In this document: one piece after another, positions 1-7,372 of the stretch | How positions within the stretch are numbered: the stretch's first letter is position 1 | Layout: every line of letters begins with the position of its first letter | Origin: Streptomyces sp. SJL17-4 | GTDB taxonomy: Bacteria; Actinomycetota; Actinomycetes; Streptomycetales; Streptomycetaceae | NCBI RefSeq assembly: GCF_036826855.1 | Contig: NZ_CP104578.1 | Coordinates: 6,754,501-6,818,500 of the forward strand | Direction: 5' to 3' | DNA length: 64,000 nt | Position numbers and translations under genes: made by a program | Notes under the pieces: model-generated | Database searches by the model: none | What the model saw: the letters and a program-made list of their open reading frames with translations, nothing else | Told to the model about the DNA's origin: nothing

Positions 1-528
1 GCCTCGATCGGCGAGACCTCGTACCAGCTCGGCGCGGGCATGGGCACGGCCCTGCTCGGCAGCGTGATGAACGCGGCGTACGCCCCCGGGCTCGCCGCGC
101 TCCCCGGGGTGCCCGCGGAGGCGAGCAGGGCCGCCGCGAACTCGCTCGGCGAGGCCTATCAGGTCGCCGACCAGCTCGGCGGTGCGGCCGGCGGCGCGCT
201 GTACCAGGCCGCCCGGCACGCCTTCGTGAACGGGCTGCACATCACGCTCTTCGTGAGCGCGGGGCTGCTGCTGCTCGGCGCGGCGATGGCCCGGCGCCTG
301 CCCCGGGTGATGGAGTGCCCGGTGGATCCGGAGGAGACGGTGTCCGCCGGTGTGCCGGAGGCGGAGCCGCCGGTGCTGTCGAAGCAGGAGACGTCGGTGC
401 TGTCGAAGCCGGCTCCGTCGGAGACGGTCCGGTCCGAGCCCCTGGAGCTCGTCGAACCGTCCGAGCCGCGGGTGCCCGCGACCCGGGAAGCGAACGAGCC
501 CGCCGGCTCGGGGCGTCCGGCGCACTGA
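1..528 (+). CDS. MFS transporter, C-terminal part (5' end outside window)
   Basis: The frame is open from the first base and stops at 526-528, so only the last 175 codons are present. The visible part has glycine/alanine-rich helices (GMGTALLGSVMNAAY), then a loop with SRAAANSLGEAY, a final membrane helix (HITLFVSAGLLLLGAAM) and a positively charged end (ARRLPR). This is the layout of the last helices of a 14-TM DHA2-type drug/proton antiporter of the QacA/SmvA kind, which exports hydrophobic compounds across the cytoplasmic membrane. A long Pro/Glu/Ser-rich cytoplasmic tail with a short repeat (VLSK twice) follows the last helix. The family is a good guess, but the substrate cannot be told from this fragment. 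Confidence 0.75.
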   Translation, partial: ASIGETSYQLGAGMGTALLGSVMNAAYAPGLAALPGVPAEASRAAANSLGEAYQVADQLGGAAGGALYQAARHAFVNGLHITLFVSAGLLLLGAAMARRLPRVMECPVDPEETVSAGVPEAEPPVLSKQETSVLSKPAPSETVRSEPLELVEPSEPRVPATREANEPAGSGRPAH

Positions 529-567
529 CCCGATCCCTCGGGGGGCCCGGCCGGCCGGCGGACTCGC

Positions 568-1002
568 TCAGCTCTGGTTGAAGAAACCGTCCTGCTGACG
601 CCGACCCGTCTCTCCGGTGACGATCTGGGTGTCGGCGGGGGTCAGCAGGAAGACCCGCGTCGCGACACGCTCGATCGAGCCGCGCAGACCGAAGGCGAGA
701 CCGGCGGCGAAGTCGACCACACGCTTGGCGTCGTTCGGCTCCATCGCGGTCAGGTTCACGATCACCGGAACACCGTCCCGGAAGAGCTCGCCGATGCCGC
801 GGGCGTCCCGGAAGCCGTCCGGGGAGACGGTGGCGATCCGGCGGCCCCGGTCCTCGGCGGTGTCCGTGGCCACCCGGACCCGGGGGTCCGTCACCCAGGC
901 ATCGCCGCCCTCGGCACCGTCGGCGTACTCGTCGTCGTAGTAACGCTCGTCGTTGTCCTCGACGAGTCCCAGCCAGGCGCTCGCCTTGCGCACCGATCCC
1001 AT
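568..1002 (-). CDS. sflA: SepF-like cell-division protein (SflA-type)
   Basis: This 144-residue protein begins with a short helix followed by an acidic Asp/Glu/Tyr-rich linker, then a SepF (DUF552) core from about residue 45. The core shows the segments [20 protein letters not shown] and [13 protein letters not shown] and ends with a strand VFLLTP. SepF-family proteins bind FtsZ and can tether it to the membrane. Streptomyces has SepF plus two SepF-like proteins, SflA and SflB, reported to prevent ectopic division. I assign SflA because the neighbour (DUF5685) and wider gene order match what I remember around SCO1749; this is inference from memory. It is not in the dcw cluster, so it is not the canonical sepF. 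It starts at ATG 1002 and is followed by a short Ser/Gln-rich C-terminus. Confidence 0.8.
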   Translation of the reverse strand: MGSVRKASAWLGLVEDNDERYYDDEYADGAEGGDAWVTDPRVRVATDTAEDRGRRIATVSPDGFRDARGIGELFRDGVPVIVNLTAMEPNDAKRVVDFAAGLAFGLRGSIERVATRVFLLTPADTQIVTGETGRRQQDGFFNQS

Positions 1003-1324
1003 GGACGCCTCCTTTCACGCGGTCACTTGTGGTTCCGCAATCCCTATCGTCCTTCATGATGCGGATCGCGCGCCAAGTGGATAGTCGGCGCGCAGGGGAT
1101 TCGTGACGGTACTGGTGCAGAACGTGAGCACCGTTTTCTGGCGATTCGTCAGGAAACTTGCGGTATGCGGGGCCTGAGGGAGGGCCATGTAGCTGAAAAT
1201 ATGAAAGTCGGGCCACAAGGGTGACGATGGGCGCGTACGGGTGAACGCACCCACTCGCTACGATGCCGCGAGGCCGCCCGGCGGTCCATGGCCCGGCCCA
1301 GATCCACGCTCCACGGGGGAGTCC
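1003..1324. promoter_or_regulatory. Intergenic region between divergent sepF-like and DUF5685 genes
   Basis: These 322 bases separate two divergent genes and must hold both promoters. The middle (about 1080-1210) is richer in A/T than its surroundings. A TACGAT hexamer at 1259-1264 is a possible -10 element for the rightward gene, but I see no convincing -35 partner. A 66-codon frame on the minus strand (1054-1254) lacks Streptomyces codon bias and is not called. Confidence 0.4.
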
Positions 1325-2587
1325 ATGTTCGGAATCGTCAGACCCTGCACCCACCGGCTCACCGACGGCCTCAAGACCGAGTGGATGGCCCATCTCTGCG
1401 GCCTCTGCCTGGCACTTCGCGCCGACCACGGCCAGTTCGCCCGGGTCGTCACCAACTACGACGGGCTCATTGTCTCGGTCCTGACGGAGGCTCAGACCGG
1501 GGTCACGGCGGCGGGCCGCCGCACGGCCGGGCCCTGCGCGCTGCGCGCCATGCGGACCGCCCCCGTGGCCAAGGGCGAGGGCGCCCGCCTCGCCGCCGCC
1601 GTCTCGCTCGTCCTCGCCTCGGCGAAGGTACGGGACCACGTCGCCGACCGGGACGGCCTGTTGGCCCGCAGGCCCGCCGCCGCCGCGGCCCGTCGTGTCG
1701 CCCGCTCCTGGGACAAGGCCGGGGCCAGGACCGGCCGCGCCCTCGGCTTCGACACCGCCGTCCTCGTCGACGCCGTCGACCGCCAGACCGGGATCGAGGC
1801 CCTCGCCGGCCCCGGGACCTCCCTGCTCACCGTCACCGAACCGACCGAGACCGCGACCGCGGCCGCCTTCGCGCACACCGCCGTCCTCGCCGGACGGCCC
1901 GGGAACGCGGCGCCGCTCGCGGAGGCGGGCCGGCTCTTCGGCCGCCTCGCCCACCTCCTCGACGCCGTCGAGGACCAGACCGCCGACGCGGAGAAGGGCG
2001 CCTGGAACCCGCTCACCGCGACCGGAACCTCCCGCGAGGAGGCCCGCCGGCTCGCCGACGACGCCCTGCACGGCATCCGCCTCGCGCTGCGGGACGCCGA
2101 GTTCGCCGACGACAAGCTGGCGCACGTCCTGCTCGCCCACGAACTCCGCACCTCGGTGGACCGCGCCTTCGGCACGACGAGCTGCTCCCACGGCGCCCCG
2201 GGGGCGGGGCAGGGGCCGGGGTACGGGACGGGCCAGGGGTACGGGCAGCAGCAGGGGCCGGTGCCGGGCAATCCGTACGCGGGCGGGGCGCCGGGTCCGT
2301 ACCAGCCCTACGGCGGCGGTGGCGGGAACCCGTACGGCGGCGGACCCGGCGGGCCCGGTGGGCTGCCGCCGCAGTTCGGCGGCGGCGCCCCGCAGGCACC
2401 CAAGCCGCGCGGCTTCCTCGCCGGGTGCGCCATGTTCACCTGGCTCTTCTGCACCTGCCAGATCTGCTGTGCCAAGGAGTACGAGGGCCCCTGGTCCCGG
2501 AAGAAGCGCGAGGGCTGCTGCCGGGACTGCGACTGCGACCCCGGCTGCGGCAACTGCGACTGCTGCTGCCCCTGCGACGGCTGCTGA
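1325..2587 (+). CDS. DUF5685 family protein with cysteine-dense C-terminus
   Basis: This is a 420-residue protein. The N-terminal ~290 residues are a helical domain opening with FGIVRPCTHRL and a CGLC motif, typical of the actinobacterial DUF5685 family, whose function is unknown. A low-complexity Gly/Pro/Tyr/Gln linker follows (about 300-365). The last 53 residues contain 16 cysteines, including CCRDCDCD and CDCCCPCDGC, a plausible metal-binding or disulfide module. I place the start at ATG 1325 rather than further upstream because the family motif MFGIVRPC begins there and the upstream frame reads like non-coding sequence. No signal peptide is seen, so a cytoplasmic location is likely and metal binding fits better than disulfides. 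I do not know its partner. Confidence 0.85.
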   Translation: MFGIVRPCTHRLTDGLKTEWMAHLCGLCLALRADHGQFARVVTNYDGLIVSVLTEAQTGVTAAGRRTAGPCALRAMRTAPVAKGEGARLAAAVSLVLASAKVRDHVADRDGLLARRPAAAAARRVARSWDKAGARTGRALGFDTAVLVDAVDRQTGIEALAGPGTSLLTVTEPTETATAAAFAHTAVLAGRPGNAAPLAEAGRLFGRLAHLLDAVEDQTADAEKGAWNPLTATGTSREEARRLADDALHGIRLALRDAEFADDKLAHVLLAHELRTSVDRAFGTTSCSHGAPGAGQGPGYGTGQGYGQQQGPVPGNPYAGGAPGPYQPYGGGGGNPYGGGPGGPGGLPPQFGGGAPQAPKPRGFLAGCAMFTWLFCTCQICCAKEYEGPWSRKKREGCCRDCDCDPGCGNCDCCCPCDGC

Positions 2588-2596
2588 CAGACCGTC

Positions 2597-2654
2597 GGTC
2601 CACCGGGGTCCACCGGGGTCCGTGGGGTCCACCGGGGTCCACCGGGGTCCGTCG
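2597..2654. repeat. Short tandem repeat, unit CCACCGGGGT
   Basis: Four near-identical copies of the 10-mer CCACCGGGGT and two diverged copies (CCGTGGGGT and similar) lie directly after the DUF5685 stop codon and before the end of the convergent binding-protein gene. No hairpin terminator is evident. The block may be simple slippage sequence. Confidence 0.7.
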
Positions 2655-2679
2655 TCGCGCCGGAGCCCCGCCCGCCCCG

Positions 2680-3675
2680 CTACTTCTTCGGTGCCGGGAG
2701 CTCCGGCGGGGAGATCTGCGACGTGGCGATGCCCGACCCCGTCACACCCCACTTCTTCAGGATCCTGTCGTACGTCCCGTCCGCCTTCAGGCCGTTCACC
2801 GCGGCCTGGAAGGCGGGCGCGAGCGGCGTGCCCTTCCTGAAGGCGAAGCCGACGTCGAGCCGCCGGTACTCGTTGAGGAACTTCACGTTCTTCTGCTGCG
2901 TCACCGCGTACCGCACCCCGTTGATCGTGTTCATCACGACATCGCTGCGGCCCTGCTGGAGCGACATCCAGATCGCCCCGGTCTCGCTGTAGACGTTCAC
3001 CTCGTACGGCTGCTCGCCCGCCTCCGCGCACCGCCCCTTGTTCTGCTCCAGGGTCCGTTCGAAGGTGGTGCCCGCGTTCACGGCCACCTTCAGACCGCAC
3101 AGCTGCGTGAGGTCGGTGACCGCCTTCAGCGGGCTGTCCGCGCGGCTCGCGAAGCCCTGGCCGTCGTTGATGTAGGTCACGAAGTCGATGGCCTTGCGGC
3201 GCTCCTCGGTCACGCCGAAGTTGCCGGTGCCGACGTCGTACTTGCCGCTGCCGAGCGCCGGCAGGATCGCCTCGAAGCCGACCACCTCGCGCTTGAGCTC
3301 AAGACCGAGGGCCTTCGCCACGGCCGCGGCGAAGTCGGCGTCGACCCCCACGACGGTCTTGCCGTCGGGCAGGTAGGCCGAGCTGGGCGGGGTGGCGACG
3401 GACGAGGCGAGCGTGAAGCTGCCCCGCTGCCGTACGTCGGCGGGGAGCAGTTTCGCCGCCGCCTCGTTCCTCCTCACCGCCGACACCACGTCCTCCGTCG
3501 GGAGCGCGCCCTTCGCGGCCCCTGCGGCGCCCGCGGCGCCCGGCGCTCCCGAGGCGCCGGCCGGGGCCGTGGCGGGATCGCCGCCCGCGCAGGCGGTCAG
3601 CGTGAGGGCGGCGCCGGTGATCAGGGCGAAGACGAGGGCGGTGCGAGCGGTGCCGGGACGCGTGCGCGTGGTCAT
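2680..3675 (-). CDS. ABC transporter substrate-binding lipoprotein (polar amino acid family)
   Basis: This 331-residue secreted lipoprotein has a signal peptide ending in a lipobox (LTLTACAGG, Cys near residue 29). A flexible Ala/Gly/Pro linker follows, then a family 3 solute-binding fold from about residue 70. Characteristic segments are GVDADFAAAVAKALGL, KYDVGTGNFGVTEERRKAIDF and YDRILKKWGV. It would capture a small amino acid-like solute at the outer membrane face and deliver it to a permease. It is the last gene of a two-gene leftward unit, overlapping the preceding GNAT gene by ATGA (3672-3675). The divergent operon starting at 4621 encodes the permeases, ATPase and a second binding protein of similar design, so this is probably an alternative binding protein for that importer. 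Confidence 0.88.
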   Translation of the reverse strand: MTTRTRPGTARTALVFALITGAALTLTACAGGDPATAPAGASGAPGAAGAAGAAKGALPTEDVVSAVRRNEAAAKLLPADVRQRGSFTLASSVATPPSSAYLPDGKTVVGVDADFAAAVAKALGLELKREVVGFEAILPALGSGKYDVGTGNFGVTEERRKAIDFVTYINDGQGFASRADSPLKAVTDLTQLCGLKVAVNAGTTFERTLEQNKGRCAEAGEQPYEVNVYSETGAIWMSLQQGRSDVVMNTINGVRYAVTQQKNVKFLNEYRRLDVGFAFRKGTPLAPAFQAAVNGLKADGTYDRILKKWGVTGSGIATSQISPPELPAPKK

Positions 3676-4151
3676 GGCTTCGGGTTCTCCAGGAATTTCT
3701 CGAACGGCAGCGGGCCGATCGACTCGGGATCGGCGGACACGTCGAAGAGCGGGCGGTAGCCGCTCGCCAGATAGAGGCCCTTGGCCTCCGGCTGGCGCGG
3801 TCCGGTCGTGAGATAGAGGCGGGAGTAGCCGCGGGCGGCGGCCTCCCGTTCGAGCACGGTCAGGACCCGGCGGGCGAGTCCGCGTCTGCGGTGCGCCGAG
3901 TCGGTCCAGATCCGCTTGAGTTCGGCGGTGTCGTCGTCGTAGCGGCGGTACGCGCCGCCTGCCACGGGCCGGCCCTGCTCGAGGAGGAGCAGGAAGGCGC
4001 CGTGCGGTGGGGCGAACTCCTCCGCCGGGTACCGGATCAGATCGTGCGCGGAGCCGTACCGGGTCGTGTACTCGTGCGCCAGCTCGTCGAGGAGCGGGCG
4101 AGCCAAGGGGTCGGTGGTCGTGGTCCGGTGCACGGACAACGCAAAGGTCAT
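3672..4151 (-). CDS. GNAT-family N-acetyltransferase
   Basis: This 159-residue protein consists of a single GNAT domain. The acetyl-CoA site is visible as IWTDSAHRRRGLARRVLTVL (about residues 90-109, the R/Q-x-x-G-x-G/A motif A). It is preceded by GGAYRRYDDDTAELKRI and followed by LYLTTGPRQPEAKGLYLASGY. The family moves acetyl groups onto amines of small molecules or proteins. The gene precedes and overlaps the binding lipoprotein by ATGA and faces a likely sulfur-amino-acid importer and monooxygenase operon. In Bacillus the comparable ytm operon carries a GNAT (YtmI) that N-acetylates S-alkyl-cysteines, so a similar role is reasonable but not shown by this sequence. Confidence 0.88.
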   Translation of the reverse strand: MTFALSVHRTTTTDPLARPLLDELAHEYTTRYGSAHDLIRYPAEEFAPPHGAFLLLLEQGRPVAGGAYRRYDDDTAELKRIWTDSAHRRRGLARRVLTVLEREAAARGYSRLYLTTGPRQPEAKGLYLASGYRPLFDVSADPESIGPLPFEKFLENPKP

Positions 4152-4214
4152 GACGGTCCTTCAGGGCGAAGGAGGGCAGCCCTCAGGAACGCAGGAGGGC
4201 GGCGCGGCAGAGCG

Positions 4215-4249
4215 AGGGGAGGGGAGGGGAGGGGAGGGGAGGGGAGGGG
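4215..4249. repeat. (AGGGG)7 microsatellite, potential G-quadruplex
   Basis: Seven uninterrupted copies of AGGGG lie in the divergent intergenic region, about 65 bp upstream of the GNAT start. Runs of four G separated by one A can form stacked G-quadruplexes on the plus strand. The complementary C-rich strand is the coding-sense strand of the leftward GNAT unit. Copy number may vary between strains by slippage. Confidence 0.95.
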
Positions 4250-4460
4250 CGAGCTCAGGCACCACGAGGGGGCCTGGGTGTGAAGGCGCCGCGGAGAACA
4301 GCACGCGGACGGGGCGGAGCCGGAGACCGGCTCACCGAGCAGAGGGCCGGCTCAACAGGAGGAGGACCACACACGACCGAAGTCGATGTGGGAGCGCGTG
4401 ACCAGCTGCTGCGAGTGCATGGCCACAGTGGAACAGGCATCCGTTCCCGCGTCAACCACG

Positions 4461-4511
4461 ATGAGACGTACGGCTCACAGTGCGGACACCCTTGACAGTG
4501 GGGCCTGTTGA
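4461..4511 (+). CDS. Possible 16-codon leader peptide ending in cysteine
   Basis: An ATG at 4461 opens a 16-codon frame (MRRTAHSADTLDSGAC) whose last sense codon is TGT (Cys) before TGA at 4509. It lies 110 bp upstream of an operon that I infer imports and oxidises sulfur amino acids. Actinobacteria use very short cysteine-containing leader ORFs to control sulfur genes, so it is recorded. Against it, no clear Shine-Dalgarno precedes it, and the TTGACA at 4492-4497, the best promoter candidate here, lies inside it. Both cannot serve the same transcript. Confidence 0.3.
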   Translation: MRRTAHSADTLDSGAC

Positions 4512-4520
4512 CCGCATAGC
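4492..4520 (+). promoter_or_regulatory. Candidate housekeeping promoter of the transporter/monooxygenase operon
   Basis: A perfect -35 hexamer TTGACA (4492-4497) is followed after 17 bp by CATAGC (4515-4520), which matches three of six -10 bases. Transcription would start near 4527, leaving a leader of about 95 nt before ATG 4621. The rest of the 4152-4620 interval holds the AGGGG repeat and the possible leader peptide. A weak 5-bp hairpin (4535-4550) is the only leader structure I see, and no known riboswitch is recognisable. Confidence 0.5.
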
Positions 4521-4620
4521 CTCGAAGGGCGGATCGGGCTGAGGGGCCCGGTTCCGTGCTCACCGCGTGTGAAGGCGCACCCCGTGTTCGATCCGCCTCT
4601 GGCATCCACGGAGTCTTCGT

Positions 4621-5469
4621 ATGTCCGCGACCCTGGTCAAAACCCCCTCCACGGCCCCGCCGGCCGAACCACCACCCCGCATCGTCCCCGCCCGCCGCGC
4701 CGGGCAGTGGACCACCGCGGGCCTCGTCCTCGCCCTGCTCGCGCTCGGCCTCGTCTCGGTCGTCCGCAACAAGGCCTTCCAGTGGGACGTGGTCGCCGAG
4801 TACTTCACCTCCGCGTCCGTCCTGCGCGGACTCGGCCTCACCCTGTGGCTGACCGCCCTCGTCATGGTGCTCGGCTTCGTCCTCGGAACCCTGCTCGCCG
4901 TGCTCAGGCTCTCCGCCAACCCCGTGCTGCGTGCGGTGAGTTGGGGATACGTCTGGTTCTTCCGGTCCACCCCGATCCTGGTCCAGCTGCTCTTCTGGTT
5001 CAACATCGGCGCGCTCTACCCGCAGATCCTCGGTGTCAGCACGGTCAACCTCCTCGGCCCCGTGTCCGTCGCCGTCATCGGCCTCACCCTGCACGAGGCC
5101 GCCTACGCGGCCGAGGTCGTGCGCGGCGGCATCCTCTCCGTCGACCGCGGCCAGCTGGAAGCCGCCCAGTCCCTCGGCCTCGGCCGGTGGCGCCGGCTCT
5201 CCCGGATCGTGCTGCCGCAGGCCATGCGGGCGATCGTCCCACCGGCCGGGAACATGCTGATCGGCACCCTCAAGGGCACCTCGATCGTCTCCGTGATCGC
5301 CGTCCAGGACCTGCTCTACTCGACCCAGCTCGTCTACCACCGCACATACGAGATCATCCCGCTGCTGCTCGTCGCCACGCTCTGGTACGTCGCCGTCACC
5401 TCCGTCCTCAGCCTCGGGCAGCACTACGTCGAGCGGCACTACGCCCGCGGTTCGGCGGGTGCGCGATGA
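4621..5469 (+). CDS. Amino acid ABC transporter permease (first of two)
   Basis: This 282-residue membrane protein is of the HisM/GltK type. After a Pro-rich cytoplasmic N-terminus (about 35 residues) there are five to six hydrophobic segments. The segments FRSTPILVQLLFWFN and the EAA loop (EAAQSLGLGRWRRLSRIVLP, about residues 180-199), which docks the ATPase, are diagnostic of polar amino acid importers. A Shine-Dalgarno-like ACGGAG (4608-4613) lies 7 nt before ATG 4621. It begins a likely nine-gene operon and overlaps the next gene by ATGA. A homologous permease follows at 7373, so the two may form a heterodimeric channel in the cytoplasmic membrane. Confidence 0.92.
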   Translation: MSATLVKTPSTAPPAEPPPRIVPARRAGQWTTAGLVLALLALGLVSVVRNKAFQWDVVAEYFTSASVLRGLGLTLWLTALVMVLGFVLGTLLAVLRLSANPVLRAVSWGYVWFFRSTPILVQLLFWFNIGALYPQILGVSTVNLLGPVSVAVIGLTLHEAAYAAEVVRGGILSVDRGQLEAAQSLGLGRWRRLSRIVLPQAMRAIVPPAGNMLIGTLKGTSIVSVIAVQDLLYSTQLVYHRTYEIIPLLLVATLWYVAVTSVLSLGQHYVERHYARGSAGAR

Positions 5470-7268
5470 GCACGACCCCGTCCATCGTGATCGTGGGCGC
5501 GGGGCCGCGGGGGACCGGCTTCCTCGAACGGCTCGCCGCCAACCTGCCCGAGCTGTACGGCGACCGCCCCCTCGACCTCCACCTCGTCGACCCGCACCCG
5601 CCGGGCCCCGGCCGCATCTGGCGCACCGCGCAGTCCCCGCTGCTCTGGATGAACTCCCGGGCCGAGGACGTCACCATGTTCACCGACGAGACCGTGGAGC
5701 TGGCGGGCCCCGTCCGGCCCGGCCCCACGGTCGCGGAATGGGCCGGCATCGACGGCCGGGCCTTCCCCACCCGCCCCCAGCAGGGTGCCTATCTGCGCTG
5801 GGTGTTCGCGCGGGCCCGGGCCGCGCTGCCCGCCTCGGTCGCCGTCCACGAGCACCGGACCACCGCCCTGAGGATCGGCGGCCCGCGCGAGGGCCGCCAG
5901 CGGGTCTGGCTGGAGGGCTCCGCCGTGCCCCTCCTCGCCGACCTCGTCGTCTTCACCGTCGGCCACCTCGACGCCGAACCCGACCCGGAGCAGCGGGCCC
6001 TCGCCGGCTTCGCCGCCCGCCACGGCCTCGTCCACCTGCCGCCCGACTTCACCGCCGACACCGATCTGACCGCCCTGCCGGCCGGCGAGGCCGTCCTCGT
6101 CCGCGGCTTCGGGCTCGCCTTCGTCGACCTGATGGTGCTGCTCACCGAGGGCCGCGGCGGGCGGTACGAGGGCGAGGGCGACGCCCTGGTGTACGTCCCC
6201 TCAGGCAAGGAACCGGTGCTGCACGTCGGATCGCGTCGGGGCGTCCCGTACCACTCGAAGATCGATTACGTCCTCGACGGCGAACGGCCCCCGCTGCCCC
6301 GCTTCTTCGGCCCCGAACAGACCGACGCCCTGCTGCGGAGGGCCGGGCCGGTCGACTTCCGGCGCGATGTGTGGCCCCTGGTCGACAAGGAGCTCGGCTG
6401 GGCCCACTACCACCGGCTGTTCTCCACCCACCCCGAGCGGACCTCGCTCGCGTGGGGCGACTTCGAGCGGGCCTACGCGGCGGCGCCGCCGCGCGGCGCC
6501 GAACTCGCCGCCGTCGTCGCCGCGGCCGTCCCCGACCCGGCCGACCGGCTCGACCTGGACGCCCTCGACCACCCCCTGGACGGCATCCGCTTCGCCTCGG
6601 TGGAAGCCCTCCAGAACGGTCTGCGCGACTACGTCACCGGCGACCTGTCCCGCCGTCACGACCCCGCCCACAGCTCCGACGCCGCCGTCATCTCCGGGCT
6701 CCTGTCCGTCTACGGACAGCTCATGCGCCTCGGCGGGCGACTCGACCCCGGCGGCTGGTGGCACGGCTTCTTCAGCTACCTCGCGTCCGGGCCGCCCGGC
6801 CCCCGGCTCCAGCAGCTCCTCGCCCTCTCCCGGGCCGGCGTCGTCCGCTTCCTCGGCCCGCGGCTCACCGTCGAGGCCGACGAGGAGCGCGGAGTCTTCC
6901 GGGCCGCGTCCGCCGCCGTGCCGGGGGAGTGGACCGAGGCCCGCGCCCTCGTCGAGGCCCGGATCCCCGACCCGGTCCTCGAACTCACCGGCAGCCCGCT
7001 TCTCCGCTCCCTGCACGAGGAAGGCGTACGGGCCACCGCCGGCGGCCTCCTCGTCGTCGACACCGACGGCCGGGTCCTGGAGCTCGACGGGCGCCCGCAC
7101 CCGCGCCGCTTCGCACTCGGCCCGCACACCACCGCGCGGACCGACAGCGCCTTCACCAGGCCCCGTACCGGCGGGGTCGCCTTCCGGCAGAACGACGTCA
7201 CCGCGCGGGCGGCGCTGACGTTCCTGCGCGACCGGGCGTGTCGGCTCCCGGCCCCGCTGAGCGCCTGA
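5466..7268 (+). CDS. FAD/NAD(P)-binding protein (FAD_NAD_binding_9 type)
   Basis: This is a 600-residue cytoplasmic flavoprotein. It opens with a Rossmann dinucleotide motif IVIVGAGPRGTGFLERL (residues 7-23) and continues with LHLVDPHPPGPGRIW. The family sometimes fuses an amine-hydroxylating flavin monooxygenase-like fold to an extended C-terminal part; its reactions are mostly unassigned. Its position between two permease genes of one importer, with ATGA overlap upstream (5466-5469) and the flavin-dependent monooxygenases further down, suggests it acts on the imported substrate. Possible roles are oxidation of the amine or sulfur, or redox supply. I see no transmembrane segments. Function is inference; the FAD fold is clear. 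Confidence 0.85.
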   Translation: MSTTPSIVIVGAGPRGTGFLERLAANLPELYGDRPLDLHLVDPHPPGPGRIWRTAQSPLLWMNSRAEDVTMFTDETVELAGPVRPGPTVAEWAGIDGRAFPTRPQQGAYLRWVFARARAALPASVAVHEHRTTALRIGGPREGRQRVWLEGSAVPLLADLVVFTVGHLDAEPDPEQRALAGFAARHGLVHLPPDFTADTDLTALPAGEAVLVRGFGLAFVDLMVLLTEGRGGRYEGEGDALVYVPSGKEPVLHVGSRRGVPYHSKIDYVLDGERPPLPRFFGPEQTDALLRRAGPVDFRRDVWPLVDKELGWAHYHRLFSTHPERTSLAWGDFERAYAAAPPRGAELAAVVAAAVPDPADRLDLDALDHPLDGIRFASVEALQNGLRDYVTGDLSRRHDPAHSSDAAVISGLLSVYGQLMRLGGRLDPGGWWHGFFSYLASGPPGPRLQQLLALSRAGVVRFLGPRLTVEADEERGVFRAASAAVPGEWTEARALVEARIPDPVLELTGSPLLRSLHEEGVRATAGGLLVVDTDGRVLELDGRPHPRRFALGPHTTARTDSAFTRPRTGGVAFRQNDVTARAALTFLRDRACRLPAPLSA

Positions 7269-7330
7269 TCCCCGGCCTGCTCCCCGCCTGATCCCCGGCC
7301 TGCTCCCTGGCCTGATCCGCCGCCTGATCT
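7263..7330. repeat. Imperfect 23-bp tandem repeat in the operon spacer
   Basis: Two near-identical 23-bp units (7263-7285 and 7286-7308, differing at the last base) and a degenerate third follow the end of the flavoprotein gene. The first unit contains its stop codon. The unit is GCCTGATCCCCGGCCTGCTC plus three more bases. The 104-bp spacer to the next gene is mostly this repeat. Confidence 0.75.
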
Positions 7331-7372
7331 CCCGCCGTCCTCCGCTGCCCGACCCCTTTCCGAGGAACCGCC

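Noticed and set aside
1054..1254. 66-codon minus-strand frame in the sepF/DUF5685 spacer
   Set aside because: Codon choice is not like the neighbouring genes, no ribosome site precedes it and it resembles no family known to me.
242..3100. Very long antisense reading frame over DUF5685 and binding-protein genes
   Set aside because: Long open frames on the opposite strand are expected in GC-rich DNA. The amino acid composition is Arg/Gly/Pro-dominated with no domain signal, and real genes on both sides explain the region.
4152..4620. Riboswitch upstream of the transporter operon
   Set aside because: I looked for SAM, T-box and cobalamin-like cores and found none; only a weak hairpin at 4535-4550.
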